From assembly GCF_022758235.1 (NCBI RefSeq), contig NZ_JALEBG010000001.1:62001-126000 (forward strand): DNA of 64,000 nt, read 5' to 3'. Below are positions 8,870 to 17,859 of this stretch, piece by piece. The stretch comes from Pontibacter liquoris. GTDB taxonomy: Bacteria; Bacteroidota; Bacteroidia; Cytophagales; Hymenobacteraceae. A program made the position numbers and the translations under genes. The notes under the pieces are model-generated. The model worked only from the letters and a program-made list of their open reading frames with translations, had not been told where the DNA came from and did no database searches. The stretch's first letter is position 1. Each line of letters opens with the position of its first letter.

Positions 8870-9559
8870 TCATGCCATCAGCTCCTGCTGAAAGTATACC
8901 AAGCGAATAGGATTATCGTCCGGATTCTGGGACGGATCGCAGTGATACCCGAATATGTCGACGCCATTCATATAAGGCAATAGCTTTTTGTAATAGGTAT
9001 GGCTGGTGTTATCGGCATTAAAGGTAATGTCATGAAACACGCAGGTCTTCTTTTTGGGCATGCGGTTGAGTTTATCAAAAAGCGCTTCTGGCCTGCCCAG
9101 GTCGCCGGAATACGCAATGCGGTAATCGTTGTCGAATATATAAGCGTAGGTCTGGTAGCTTTCCGAGTGCTGGCCATAGGTATCCACGCACGTAATGCCC
9201 TCAAAATGCTCGATTGGTACAAAGTCAGCATACTTGTCAGGGTCTTTCAGCTGTATCTCCAGAAAAGTATAGAGCTTTTGCCTGAACTGTTCGGAAGGAT
9301 AAATGAGCACAGGCCGGCGGCTCTTTTCTATAATGGCTTTGTGGAGCAGCAGGTTAGCCAGGCTGCCGCAATGGTCGTTGTGCAGGTGCGTGAGCAGGAT
9401 GTGGTCTACCTGCTGTATCAGGTTTTTCCTGACCAGCTCCGGGTATACGGTAAACCCGCAGTCCAGCAGCAGGTGCATGTCTCCAAATGCTAAGAGCGCC
9501 GCCGAATTAAGATAGTCTGTGTCAAAAGCTCCGCCTGTTCCTAAAAATTTTATCTGCAT
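8870..9559 (-). CDS. MBL-fold metallo-hydrolase
   Basis: 229 residues of the metallo-beta-lactamase superfamily, RNase Z-like branch. The zinc motif is THLHNDHCG (about 57-65). A distal Asp sits in YSGDLGRP, and a further His is in FGYHCDPSQ near the C terminus. The N-terminal FLGTGGAF strand is typical. It is shorter than true RNase Z (about 300 residues) and lacks an obvious exosite arm, so the substrate may be a small phosphodiester or ester. Cytoplasmic, no signal peptide. Confidence 0.8.
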   Translation of the reverse strand: MQIKFLGTGGAFDTDYLNSAALLAFGDMHLLLDCGFTVYPELVRKNLIQQVDHILLTHLHNDHCGSLANLLLHKAIIEKSRRPVLIYPSEQFRQKLYTFLEIQLKDPDKYADFVPIEHFEGITCVDTYGQHSESYQTYAYIFDNDYRIAYSGDLGRPEALFDKLNRMPKKKTCVFHDITFNADNTSHTYYKKLLPYMNGVDIFGYHCDPSQNPDDNPIRLVYFQQELMA

Positions 9560-9779
9560 ACGTATACCCTGTCAAGCTGTGCTGGCAGGGCATAGGCACC
9601 CTGGCTACCACGTATAGCGAAAAATATTGCAAATAGTTGTCTGTTTAATGCTAGCTGATGCGCTAATAAAGCAAGTATAAATGCATGTAAAAACCAGGCG
9701 CAGGCAAACCCGGCAGCCGGGCGCTTTAACGCGCTTGCGGCACGTTCGTAAAGAAGAAAATCACCAAGAACCATTGCCG

Positions 9780-10487
9780 ATGGATGCGCATGATCTGCCT
9801 GCCGAAGAAAAAATAAAGCTGACCCACGAGCTGCTGAACAAAGCCTATAAACGGCTGAAACTGGATAACCGGCGCGAGCCCATGCACGAGCTGATATCCA
9901 CCATGCTCTCGCACCGCACCAACCACGTTGACGAGGAGAAAGCCTATTATACGATGCTGGAGCGGTTCGGGGATTGGGAAGGCGTGATGAACGCTGATTT
10001 TGATGCGTTGGCTGATGCCATTAAAACCACCCGCTACCCCGGCCAGAAAGTACCCCAGATACAGCAAACGTTGCGAATGATAAAAGAAAGGTGCGGCACG
10101 ATCAATATCGATTTTCTGAAGGACATGCCTGTGGACGAGGCCATTGCCTGGCTCACCAGTTTGCCGGGCGTGGGCCTGAAAACAGCCACGCTGGTGTTGC
10201 TCTTTAACTTCCATAAGCCCGTAATGCCCGTCGATACGCACGTTTTTCGGGTAAGCCAGCGCGTAGGTATACTTGGGGCTAAAGTTACAGCCAACAAAGC
10301 CCACGAGGTGCTGCTGCACTTGCTGCCCCCGGACCCGGTAGAGCTCTTTAATTACCACATTCACCTGCTCTGGCATGGGCAGCGCATCTGCACGTTCTAC
10401 AGCCCCAAGTGCGAAAAGTGCGTGCTCAGCAGCATCTGCAATTACTATGAGGACGTGCGCGAAAAAGGCGTGGACAAAGCAGCCTGA
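9780..10487 (+). CDS. Endonuclease III-like HhH-GPD DNA glycosylase with [4Fe-4S] cluster
   Basis: 235 residues from the ATG at 9780. The helix-hairpin-helix SLPGVGLKTATL contains the lysine (Lys134) that performs glycosylase/lyase chemistry in Nth. The catalytic Asp152 lies in PVDTHVFRVSQR. The C terminus has C-X6-C-X2-C-X5-C (Cys204, 211, 214, 220), the [4Fe-4S] loop of this family. The usual Arg after the HhH glycine (GVGRKTA) is Leu, so substrate choice may differ from classical Nth. An alternative start at 9681 adds 33 basic residues with no match to the family. Confidence 0.85.
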   Translation: MDAHDLPAEEKIKLTHELLNKAYKRLKLDNRREPMHELISTMLSHRTNHVDEEKAYYTMLERFGDWEGVMNADFDALADAIKTTRYPGQKVPQIQQTLRMIKERCGTINIDFLKDMPVDEAIAWLTSLPGVGLKTATLVLLFNFHKPVMPVDTHVFRVSQRVGILGAKVTANKAHEVLLHLLPPDPVELFNYHIHLLWHGQRICTFYSPKCEKCVLSSICNYYEDVREKGVDKAA

Positions 10488-10510
10488 GCGGCGGAAAGAT
10501 CAGCAACGAT

Positions 10511-10670
10511 TTTATACTTGTAAAGCCAGCTGGCAAATATCCGTTTCTTCGCAGCCGTTACAGGCATCGCTTCCTGCGCTTGCTGCAACAAGCTAAAGTA
10601 TACTTCAAGGCCCGAAGTATAAAGGAAGGATATTACCAGAACTAACAGAAGTATAAGCTTCAGGAAGTAT
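10511..10670. repeat. Dense cluster of AAGTATA/TATACTT heptamers in a spacer
   Basis: Five exact copies lie in about 160 bp between the endonuclease III-like gene and the DUF3179 gene. Two overlap as the 10-bp palindrome AAGTATACTT near 10592. The spacer (10488-10685) shows no convincing ORF, and no hairpin with a T tract was found. Confidence 0.5.
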
Positions 10671-10685
10671 GGAATTGGCGGTTGT

Positions 10686-11834
10686 TTACCACTTGGTCAT
10701 CGGGTGGAAGGTTTTCCAGCTGTGCCAGTATTCCTGGTAGGCGGTTACGCTTTTCAGGTCCGGCTGAGCGGCATCCAGCGATTTTCCAAAAAACGAATAG
10801 CGGTTCCCCTGGCTGATGAGCGTGTCGTTTTGAAGGGTAAATGCCTGCTCCCTGTTTTCTCTCGCTAACACGACAAAGCTGCTTTTGTCTTCGGAAAGTA
10901 TAACCGCAATGGGCTGGCCGTGCACCACATCGTAAATAATGCGCTCCTGCTGCAGCCTGTTCCAGTCGTACGATTTGCTGTCGTTGCCGAGAGATACGCC
11001 CACTACCCACGATTTTGGCTGCCACGAACTGGTGTCGCGGCGGGTTAACGTTCCTGTCAGCCTTCCTTTTTCGTAGGTTTTCAAACTATCATATTCTGCC
11101 TGAAATTTCTTGTCCGGTTGCATGATCAGGGTTTGCGGGTGCAGTTCCAGCCATTTGGTTAAGGTGGTTTGCATAGAGGGATATTCGGGCAACGTATGGC
11201 CGGCCAGTTTGCCTGCAACGGCCTGGCCGGTAGCCTGTCGCCACCACGAGCCGGTTGTTTCGTCCTCGAACATCGCATTGAAATGGTCCATACCTACTAA
11301 CCTGAAATTTTCAGGCTTGCCGTTCACTACAGGCTCAAACACCCGGCCTGTTCGGCAAACGGTGCAATAAGTTACCATAACCGGCTTGCCCCCTATACTA
11401 TCGCGCACCTGGTGGTGATAGCCCAGGTACTGAACGGGATACGCTTTTGCCTGCCCTTTGTAGGTTATCCCCAACACCAGCCGGTCTGGGGCAACCGTAT
11501 TCTGCGCCGCATTTGTGAGCTGCAGTTTGGTAGGCTGGTAGAACATGGTATCGGCTGCCATTTTAAAGTTGGTACCGTAGGCGATCCCGATCACCAGTAA
11601 AAGGGCCGCATAAGGCAGCCAGCGGTTCCGGCGTAGCGCACTCCGCAGCCCCAATACCACCATGGCCACAAACAGCACCCGAAAGACCCAGCGCCACGTG
11701 TATAGGAAATAGGCCAGCCCGATGCTGTTTATTTCCTGGCTGCCCGGCATGGGCATGATGAAATAAACATTGGCAAGCTCGAACAGGAGCAGTCCGGCAA
11801 TGCCCAGATAAAACAGTTTGGCTTTTCCTTTCAT
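10686..11834 (-). CDS. DUF3179 domain membrane-anchored protein
   Basis: 382 residues. Three hydrophobic segments within the first 110 residues form an anchor. The DUF3179 domain follows, with YCTVCRTG (about 174-181), MFEDETTGSWWRQATGQAVAG and an acidic C-terminal half. The CxxC-like pair and the conserved Trp-rich core are typical of this uncharacterised family, found widely in Bacteroidota and archaea. Function is unknown; redox or metal binding is only a guess from the Cys pair. It is followed on the same strand, upstream, by a small monooxygenase-like gene, separated by 38 bp. Confidence 0.8.
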   Translation of the reverse strand: MKGKAKLFYLGIAGLLLFELANVYFIMPMPGSQEINSIGLAYFLYTWRWVFRVLFVAMVVLGLRSALRRNRWLPYAALLLVIGIAYGTNFKMAADTMFYQPTKLQLTNAAQNTVAPDRLVLGITYKGQAKAYPVQYLGYHHQVRDSIGGKPVMVTYCTVCRTGRVFEPVVNGKPENFRLVGMDHFNAMFEDETTGSWWRQATGQAVAGKLAGHTLPEYPSMQTTLTKWLELHPQTLIMQPDKKFQAEYDSLKTYEKGRLTGTLTRRDTSSWQPKSWVVGVSLGNDSKSYDWNRLQQERIIYDVVHGQPIAVILSEDKSSFVVLARENREQAFTLQNDTLISQGNRYSFFGKSLDAAQPDLKSVTAYQEYWHSWKTFHPMTKW

Positions 11835-11872
11835 GGTTATAGCAGTAATGTCTTCCGTGTTCTGGCTTTAAA

Positions 11873-12187
11873 TCAGCGGATGCCTGTGCCTCCTAAGATC
11901 GTCAGTTCCTGGCCTTTTTGGGGTTGCCCTGCCAGAATGGGAGTGGCCTGCCCGATCAGTTCTCTTACCCCGGCCACTTTCAGGGAATCGTCATGGTCTT
12001 CTTTGCTATCCCATACTTCGGTTACCCAAACGGCGTCCGGCTCGTTTTTATCTTCGCTGATCAGGTATACCTGACAGCCTTTTGCCGTGGAAACCAGCCG
12101 GGAGGCCTCCAGCAAGATGGATGCAAGCTTGTCCTTTTGACCGGCGGCAGCTGTTAGTTTTCCGTGAAGCCCGTATTTCTTTGTCAT
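11873..12187 (-). CDS. Antibiotic biosynthesis monooxygenase (ABM) domain protein
   Basis: 104 residues with the ferredoxin-like ABM fold: GLHGKLTAAAGQKDKLASILLEAS at the start, then CQVYLISEDKNEP and VWVTEVWDSKEDHDDSL. Family members are small dimeric cofactor-free oxygenases or heme-degrading relatives. This one lacks features that would pick a substrate. It lies 38 bp upstream of the DUF3179 gene on the same strand, so the two are probably co-transcribed. Confidence 0.75.
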   Translation of the reverse strand: MTKKYGLHGKLTAAAGQKDKLASILLEASRLVSTAKGCQVYLISEDKNEPDAVWVTEVWDSKEDHDDSLKVAGVRELIGQATPILAGQPQKGQELTILGGTGIR

Positions 12188-12304
12188 GCTTTTGTTGGTT
12201 AGGTGGGGATTGGGAGATAGCTGATTAGTAAGAGGCTTTGGCTAACGGACTTGGCCATAAGGCGGCGTAGCTGGCTTATGGGTGTGGTTAGCCATATTGC
12301 TCTT

Positions 12305-13498
12305 TTATCTTTGATGTTTTGGTAAACACTTATGCCATTTGATTAATTGGGATGCAGCTAAACTTAAAAACTTATTAAACTGACTTAATTCTTCTGCTTT
12401 GCATTCATTTCCTTCACTTTCGTAATTTGATTTTGCATGAACAATAGAATTTCTTGTTGAGTATAAAGATTGTGCTACTCTTGTTTTTAACTCTGTAAAA
12501 TCCGTCTTTTTTCTAAGTGTCTTTGATAAATATGAAGGTAGTTCGCCTTTAATTATTTCTAAATCTATACATTTCTTGAATACTTCCTTCAGCATTCCTA
12601 AGTCATTACTTCTCTTATTATATTTCGTTACTAACTCAATAATTGATGTTAAATATTCTGAATCTGGGTCATTTACTTTAGGGTTGGAAAGTTTCTTAGC
12701 TAATTCTTCTTGTGTTTCCAGTTTAATGACAATAGGTCCAAAATATTCAAATACTTTATATAGTAACATCAATCTGATTTCTTCATTGTCTGTATGTTTA
12801 GAATTTAGATATAATTCAATTGCCTGTGTGTTATAATCGGGTAATTGATTTTCTGAAATCTTTCTTGCGATTACTTCTAATTGATTAAATTCTTTTTCTC
12901 TTGGAAAATCATTTATATTAAAAGATGGGCCTGGATGTGGATGATTATAATCAAGAAATTCAAATTTTAAATCATAAGTATTCTCAAGTTCAAACAAAAA
13001 GGAATTAATTATGTGATTACATTCTTCATCAATAGGATTTTTGTCACCAAAATTTATTTGAACGACTTGAGGATACTCTGACATAGGGGACATTCTCGAA
13101 GTCAGCTGCTTATCAATGATCGCAACCGAATGAATCAATGAAGAACTTTCAATACTTACTTTAATTTCATTGAGAGTTGTTTGAATTTTGTCCTTTGGTG
13201 GTTTGTATTTATAAGCAATTGCATTTTTATTTACTGGGTTGACAATTTGGAATGCGTATGACTTTGTTCTCAATCTACCTTTTCCTAATATTTTAACATT
13301 CTCTATCTCAGTTGCAGCTTCAATTACCTCATCAAAACCGTAATCTTTTCTTTCGTTTGTATAGATTCCTTGATAGTGATTAAATTTAACTTTCTCCTTT
13401 GTCTTATACTTTTCGAAATAAGGTTCTTCTCCTTTTGGATCCCAAATGAAGTAAATGCTTATATCATTTAGTTTGTCGATAGCTTCGTCAATAGTCAT
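12305..13498 (-). CDS. AT-rich protein with C-terminal HEPN (Apea-like) motif
   Basis: 397 residues from the ATG at 13498; a further upstream ATG at 13555 is less likely. The gene is much more AT-rich than everything around it, a sign of recent transfer. The C-terminal third is helical and ends with RNSIVHAKSNY (Arg349-His354), an exact R-N-x3-H HEPN signature preceded by LYST, as in Apea-like HEPN domains that act as RNases in defence and toxin systems. The N-terminal 200 residues match no family I recognise. No MNT antitoxin partner is adjacent. RNase activity is an inference. Confidence 0.5.
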   Translation of the reverse strand: MTIDEAIDKLNDISIYFIWDPKGEEPYFEKYKTKEKVKFNHYQGIYTNERKDYGFDEVIEAATEIENVKILGKGRLRTKSYAFQIVNPVNKNAIAYKYKPPKDKIQTTLNEIKVSIESSSLIHSVAIIDKQLTSRMSPMSEYPQVVQINFGDKNPIDEECNHIINSFLFELENTYDLKFEFLDYNHPHPGPSFNINDFPREKEFNQLEVIARKISENQLPDYNTQAIELYLNSKHTDNEEIRLMLLYKVFEYFGPIVIKLETQEELAKKLSNPKVNDPDSEYLTSIIELVTKYNKRSNDLGMLKEVFKKCIDLEIIKGELPSYLSKTLRKKTDFTELKTRVAQSLYSTRNSIVHAKSNYESEGNECKAEELSQFNKFLSLAASQLIKWHKCLPKHQR

Positions 13499-13613
13499 TA
13501 TTTCTTTTTCATTATGCCTAACTATTGTATAACAGTAAACATACGTTTTCTGCAATATGTACGAAGGTGATCGTTTCTGTTAAAAAATAGAGGGAGAATA
13601 GCATAAGAACCGT

Positions 13614-13661
13614 TTTTGGGCGCAACGGCGATTCCCTTTCACAATATAGAAAAATCGTATA
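13614..13661. repeat. 48-bp direct repeat, copy 1
   Basis: Aligns without gaps to 14665-14712 with 40 of 48 identities (both start TTTTG, contain GCGCAAC and ATTCCCTT, end GTATA). Together the copies bracket the membrane-protein gene at 13825-14538. Confidence 0.55.
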
Positions 13662-13666
13662 TAATT

Positions 13667-13688
13667 GCAATACAAACCATTGTATTGC
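13667..13688. repeat. Perfect 9-bp inverted repeat
   Basis: GCAATACAA (13667-13675) and TTGTATTGC (13680-13688) with a 4-nt loop. It follows direct repeat copy 1 at once. There is no T tract, so it is not a classical terminator. Confidence 0.45.
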
Positions 13689-13824
13689 TGCCACTGTTGA
13701 TGTTCTCACAATCAGTTCATACTCTAGCAAGAGCCATAAGAACTTAAATGCGGGCAAATAAGGAAATGCTACACAGTTTCTACTTCCGGTTAAGCAGCTG
13801 CTGTAGGTAGCTGTAGTTTATTTT

Positions 13825-14538
13825 TCAGGTGCCGGTTTCTGTATTGTTTGGATTTGCTTCCCGGTATAACTTCTCGCCTATTTTACCTTTATCTCCCAAA
13901 GCACGTCCTTTTATAAGCCAGGCTATTCCGAATACCAGCAGCGATAAACCTTCGAACAACAGTGTAGCGTATTTAAAACGGTGACAATGCGCCGAAATGG
14001 GCACCATAATGAGGAACAGAATAATAGAATATCCGCAGAAGCGGTAAATATTATTTTCGTTGATGATGCTCACAGGCGTGTTAACCTGATTTTCCTGCCC
14101 TATGGTAAAAACATTGATCGCTAAGATCGAGAATGTGCCAAACAATACGGCCGCAAAGCCATAATGCAGGTAGCCCAGGAACGCTGCGTCATACGGAATG
14201 ATGGTGTACACTTTTTCGCTAGGGTGATTGGGGCTTGTTGGTATCAGGGCAACGCCGATCGCCATAAAACCGGCAATATTAGTCAGTAAGTTGTCATTTT
14301 TCCATATCGAAACATTTCCATGGCCTTTATACCGTATCAAAAATAAGCCAACGGCGCATAAGGTTCCGGTAAAGATCTCCCTCAGGTTGGTATAATAGTA
14401 ATAACTGATAGAGGATTGTACCTGCGTTTTGAAGAAAGGGAACTGAGATAAAAGCACTAACATAACAGGCAGGCTTACTCCTAAATAGCCTATTGCTCTG
14501 CGTAGGCGCCGGTATGTATAAACATTAAAATTTTCCAT
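13825..14538 (-). CDS. Multi-pass membrane protein, unknown function
   Basis: 237 residues with about six hydrophobic segments, a charged N terminus (MENFNVYTYRRLRR), and YYYTNLREIFTGTLCAVGL in the first loop region. Similar small integral membrane proteins occur in many Bacteroidota without assigned function. GC is lower than in the core genes but higher than in the HEPN gene. It is flanked by a pair of 48-bp imperfect direct repeats, which suggests that it moves or was inserted as a unit. Confidence 0.65.
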   Translation of the reverse strand: MENFNVYTYRRLRRAIGYLGVSLPVMLVLLSQFPFFKTQVQSSISYYYYTNLREIFTGTLCAVGLFLIRYKGHGNVSIWKNDNLLTNIAGFMAIGVALIPTSPNHPSEKVYTIIPYDAAFLGYLHYGFAAVLFGTFSILAINVFTIGQENQVNTPVSIINENNIYRFCGYSIILFLIMVPISAHCHRFKYATLLFEGLSLLVFGIAWLIKGRALGDKGKIGEKLYREANPNNTETGT

Positions 14539-14579
14539 GCTTTATCTGAAAGGGCGAATTCCACAGCACGTGTGTCCGG

Positions 14580-14682
14580 TTGCTGTTGCATGCCACGGCT
14601 TTTACCCGCTCTAGGTAGGAAGGCATTTCTCTTAAATAATAGCGGTAGCAGGCAGCACAACCGGTTTTGAGCGCAACAGCAA
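14580..14682. repeat. Nested imperfect inverted repeat upstream of the membrane-protein gene
   Basis: TTGCTGTTGC (14580-14589) is the exact reverse complement of 14673-14682. Between them, GGTTG/CAACC and ACCCGCT/AGCGGT arms also pair, so a cruciform of about 100 bp is possible. The outer right arm overlaps direct repeat copy 2. Confidence 0.35.
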
Positions 14683-14712
14683 TTCCCTTCTACAATATAT
14701 TAAAATTGTATA
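14665..14712. repeat. 48-bp direct repeat, copy 2
   Basis: Partner of 13614-13661, with eight substitutions and no gaps. It lies between the membrane-protein gene start and the LD-carboxypeptidase 3' end. Confidence 0.55.
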
Positions 14713-14768
14713 GCACGGCCATACGAGGTGCTGGCTTTTCTAGGGGATAAGCAGATAATGCTCAATCA

Positions 14769-15662
14769 TTAACAATAGGCCAGTTGCACGCCTATTTCAT
14801 TCACATTCAGTTGTGCGGTGCGGCCGCAGATCATGGCCAGGTTCAGGGGCTCGTGCCCTACCGGAAAGCCAAAGCTGACTGGGTATCTATACTTGCCTGT
14901 GTGCTCCAGGATGATTTCGTAGGCTGTTTTGCCAAAGGGAATGGCATTGTCGTGCATGTCGCTCATGTCGCCGATGAGCAGGCCGGCCAGGTTGGCCAGT
15001 TTGCCGCTGCGGTCCAGGTGCACCATCATGCGGTCGATGTGGTAAAGGTATTCGTCCAGGTCTTCGAGGAACAGGATCTTGCCGTCGGTGCTGATATCGG
15101 AGCGGGTGCCGGTAAGCGTGAGCAGCATCGACAGGTTACCGCCCACCAGCTGGCCGGTAGCAATGCCGGTCCGGTTAAAGGCATGCGGCGCGGCCGTATA
15201 AATAAACTCCTCGCCAAACAATGCCCGGCGCAGCGTTTCGATGGAGGGGGCGGTACCTACTTTTGGAAAAAGCACCGGCATGATGGCATGTATACTTTCC
15301 AGCCCTAATGTATGAATGTGGCAATGCAGCGCCGTTACATCACTAAAACCCACCAGCCATTTGGGGTGCTGCTGAAACCTGCTGAAATCAACCTGGTCTA
15401 CTATGCGGGTGGTGCCGTAGCCGCCGCGGGCGCAGACAATGGCTTTTATACTATCGTCGTCCAGCATATGCTGCAGGTCCTGCAGGCGCTGGGCATCGTC
15501 GCCGGCAAACTGGTTGTAGCTGGCCCCGATGGTATTTCCCAGCACCACCTCCAGGCCCCAGCTTTCAAAAGTGCTGATGGCAAGCGCTATTTCCGGTACA
15601 GTTATTTTGCGGGCAGGGGCGATAATGGCGATCTTGTCGCCGGGGCGTAAGGATGCAGGCAT
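14769..15662 (-). CDS. LD-carboxypeptidase (peptidase family S66)
   Basis: 297 residues. Removes the terminal D-Ala from muropeptide tetrapeptides during cell-wall recycling. The nucleophile is Ser107 in VGFSDVTAL. The catalytic Glu is in LFLEDLDEYLYHIDRM, and the His is in FPVGHEPLN. CARGGYGTTRI is the conserved oxyanion region. There is no signal peptide, so it is a cytoplasmic LdcA-type enzyme. The start ATG at 15662 begins directly with the family N terminus (LRPGDKIAIIAPA). Confidence 0.9.
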   Translation of the reverse strand: MPASLRPGDKIAIIAPARKITVPEIALAISTFESWGLEVVLGNTIGASYNQFAGDDAQRLQDLQHMLDDDSIKAIVCARGGYGTTRIVDQVDFSRFQQHPKWLVGFSDVTALHCHIHTLGLESIHAIMPVLFPKVGTAPSIETLRRALFGEEFIYTAAPHAFNRTGIATGQLVGGNLSMLLTLTGTRSDISTDGKILFLEDLDEYLYHIDRMMVHLDRSGKLANLAGLLIGDMSDMHDNAIPFGKTAYEIILEHTGKYRYPVSFGFPVGHEPLNLAMICGRTAQLNVNEIGVQLAYC

Positions 15663-15783
15663 AGGATGGGTGTTTTATACTCTGAAAGCGAAGGTATGCT
15701 TTTTAGCCGACATGTGCCTGAAAAGCAAAAGTGCCTGCGTGGGTGTTACCCCAGGCAGGCGCCTGTTATTTTGTTTGGGCCGC

Positions 15784-16392
15784 TTACTTGCCAATTATTT
15801 TCAAGCCCAGGCTCAGCATGATCTGGCCGTTCTTGATATCATAGTTGCCATTTACGGCATCTTCGTAGCCGCTGTTCAGGGCCTGGTAACGCAGATCGGC
15901 TACCAGGTTGCCCACATCCACGCCAAGGCCGGCCTGCCAGCCCCATTCGGCATTGTTCATGTACTGGTCTATTTTATCGCCCTCAAACTTGCCGTTGAGC
16001 AGCACACTGGCCACTGGACCGGCATTTACGTGCACCACGTTAAACACCTTGTACCCCAGCAGCAGGGGCACGTCGAGCCGCGTAAATTTAAATTTTTCCA
16101 CGTGCAGGTCGGTGGTGTTAGGATCGTTGCTATACTCTACCTTACCGCCGGTATAAGTAAAAAGTCCCTCGGGCTGCACAAAAAGATTACCCGCTGCCAG
16201 CCGCAGAAATGCCCCGGCATGATAGCCCGTGATGTTATCGCTTTCTTTAAACTGGGTTAAGTTGTTCTTTACATTTTCTACGTCCACGCTGGAGGAGCTA
16301 ACGCCAGCCTTAATGCCCGCCGTAAAGATCTGTGCCTGCGCTGCCATACTGATGGCACAACAGGCAAGTATGGTTAAAAATAGATGCTTCAT
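15784..16392 (-). CDS. PorT-family outer-membrane beta-barrel protein
   Basis: 202 residues with a clear signal peptide (ends MAAQAQ) and a series of alternating hydrophobic beta strands, beginning FTAGIKAGVSSSSVDVENV and ending in a strand closed by LGLKIIGK. The pattern (FRLAAGNLFVQPEGLFTYTGG, VPLLLGYKVFNVVHVNAGPVASVLL, GWQAGLGVDVGNLVADLRYQ) matches the outer-membrane beta-barrel family common in Bacteroidota. Specific function unknown. Confidence 0.8.
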   Translation of the reverse strand: MKHLFLTILACCAISMAAQAQIFTAGIKAGVSSSSVDVENVKNNLTQFKESDNITGYHAGAFLRLAAGNLFVQPEGLFTYTGGKVEYSNDPNTTDLHVEKFKFTRLDVPLLLGYKVFNVVHVNAGPVASVLLNGKFEGDKIDQYMNNAEWGWQAGLGVDVGNLVADLRYQALNSGYEDAVNGNYDIKNGQIMLSLGLKIIGK

Positions 16393-16686
16393 AACTGGTT
16401 TGTTTTAAATGACACTGCTTTCTCTTGTTGTATTTCAGAGATAACGACAAACAAATAGCCTTTTAGTACGCAGCAGCATAGATATAAGGTAAACGCAGGG
16501 TGCAGGCATAATTTCAGATACCGGGTGTGGTTTTGGGGATTTATGATCTGCGCCACGGAAAGGGCAGGGCATAAAGGAGCGATGAAATTCAGCAGATACC
16601 GCCTGATCCGAATAAATAAAGCAGGCCTTGCAACCTTCTTATTGAAAAAGGGTCCTATAACAAACCTCACTTTATAAGCTGATAGT

Positions 16687-17139
16687 ATGAAACGACTCTT
16701 ACGCGCATTCACCCTCCTTTTTGTCGTTGTTTTTGCAGCGGCCTGCAATGCTGATAAAGAAGAAGTAGCGCCTGTTACCTTTACAGGAACATGGCAGTTA
16801 GCTACTTATGAGCCAGGCTTAGTTGGAAGAGTCTATTCAGCAAACGAACTCACATACCAACAGTATTATACCCTGTCTGCCGACAGCACTTTCCGCAAAT
16901 TCCGTTCTAGCGGCGAAGAAGCTACAGGTACGTTTACCAGGAAATACAGGGACGGTAAAAATTATATTGCGCTGGAATACCTGGATGTCAAAGAGCAGAA
17001 AGGCGGCTTTTCCATTGCCGCGAGTTGCTCTCCAAACCAAACCTATCTGTGCCTTAATCCTGACGGCACATTATCGGACAACAATCTTGCCTGTGATGTA
17101 GGCAATGATATTTACAAAAAAATAAAAGAAGTTAAGTAG
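16687..17139 (+). CDS. Lipocalin-like lipoprotein, unknown function
   Basis: 150 residues with a lipoprotein signal (FAAAC lipobox). The mature part begins TGTWQLATYEPG, the usual opening strand of small lipocalin-like Bacteroidota lipoproteins, then YYTLSADSTFRKF and a beta-rich body. Two Cys near the end (SIAASCSPNQTYLC) could form a disulphide. The ligand is unknown. The roughly 290-bp spacer before it holds no convincing gene. Confidence 0.65.
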   Translation: MKRLLRAFTLLFVVVFAAACNADKEEVAPVTFTGTWQLATYEPGLVGRVYSANELTYQQYYTLSADSTFRKFRSSGEEATGTFTRKYRDGKNYIALEYLDVKEQKGGFSIAASCSPNQTYLCLNPDGTLSDNNLACDVGNDIYKKIKEVK

Positions 17140-17148
17140 CGCGACATA

Positions 17149-17532
17149 CTAGCCTATAATCGCTGTTGCCTCTATCTCCACCAGTAGTTCCGGGTTGATC
17201 AGGGCGCTTACCTGGACCATGGTAGTGGCCGGTTTTATACTTTGAAAAACCTCGCCATGTGCACGGCCAACGGCTTCCCACTGGCTGATATCGGTCACAA
17301 AGATGCGGGTGCGGATCACGTCCTGCAGCGTAGCGCCGGCTTGTAGCAGGGCTTTTTCTATTTTCTGCAGGGCATACGTTGTCTGTGCGTAAGCATCTCC
17401 TTTGCCTATCACTTCATCGCCTTCGGTAGCTGTTGTGCCGGCCACCTCTACGATATTGCCTATGCGCACGGCGCGGCTGTAGCCCACCAGGTCTTCCCAC
17501 ACGGCCCCGGATGAAATGTTCTGTCGGATCAT
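17149..17532 (-). CDS. RidA/YjgF-family protein
   Basis: 127 residues of the RidA (YjgF/YER057c/UK114) family, trimeric enzymes that hydrolyse reactive imine/enamine intermediates. The signature strand is IRTRIFVTDISQWEAVG, where the Arg is the substrate-binding residue. The tail LLVEIEATAII supplies the usual Glu. The start SSGAVWEDLVGYSRAVRIGNIVEVAGTT places it in a less studied RidA subgroup. It is convergent with the upstream lipoprotein gene, with only 9 bp between the stops. Confidence 0.85.
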   Translation of the reverse strand: MIRQNISSGAVWEDLVGYSRAVRIGNIVEVAGTTATEGDEVIGKGDAYAQTTYALQKIEKALLQAGATLQDVIRTRIFVTDISQWEAVGRAHGEVFQSIKPATTMVQVSALINPELLVEIEATAIIG

Positions 17533-17859
17533 AAAGTTAGAAAGTTAGAAAGTTAACGCTCTTGCTGCGTGTTTTTGCTAGCAAGTCATTAGCTGTAGAA
17601 GTATAACTTGTTGGTTAGAGCATATACAAAGGCGAGCGCTTGATGGCTAGTTGCTGGTTGTTAATTGCTGATTCAGCTTTCAGGAGGCGCGAAAGCAAGT
17701 ATAGCTGACGGAATGCACGACAAAAGCAGAGCAACAAAGTATAACACCCCCCTCTAACCATTCAACAAACAACAATTCAGCAATTCAACAATCAACCTAC
17801 ATTTCCGATTCTCAGGTCAAAACTCGTAATTCGTAATTCTTAATTCGTAATTACAAAAG
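17533..17859. other. Low-complexity AT-rich spacer
   Basis: No gene is seen. It opens with three tandem copies of AAAGTTAG (17533-17556, the last ending in A), contains three AAGTATA heptamers (near 17600, 17697 and 17737), and ends in repeats built on CAATTCAAC and TAATTCGTAATTC (about 17760-17855). This kind of text recurs in other spacers of the window. Confidence 0.5.

Noticed and set aside
14580-14712. Possible integron attC site
   Set aside because: The arms read GGTTG...CAACC, the reverse of the RYYYAAC...GTTRRRY order required, and no integrase is nearby.
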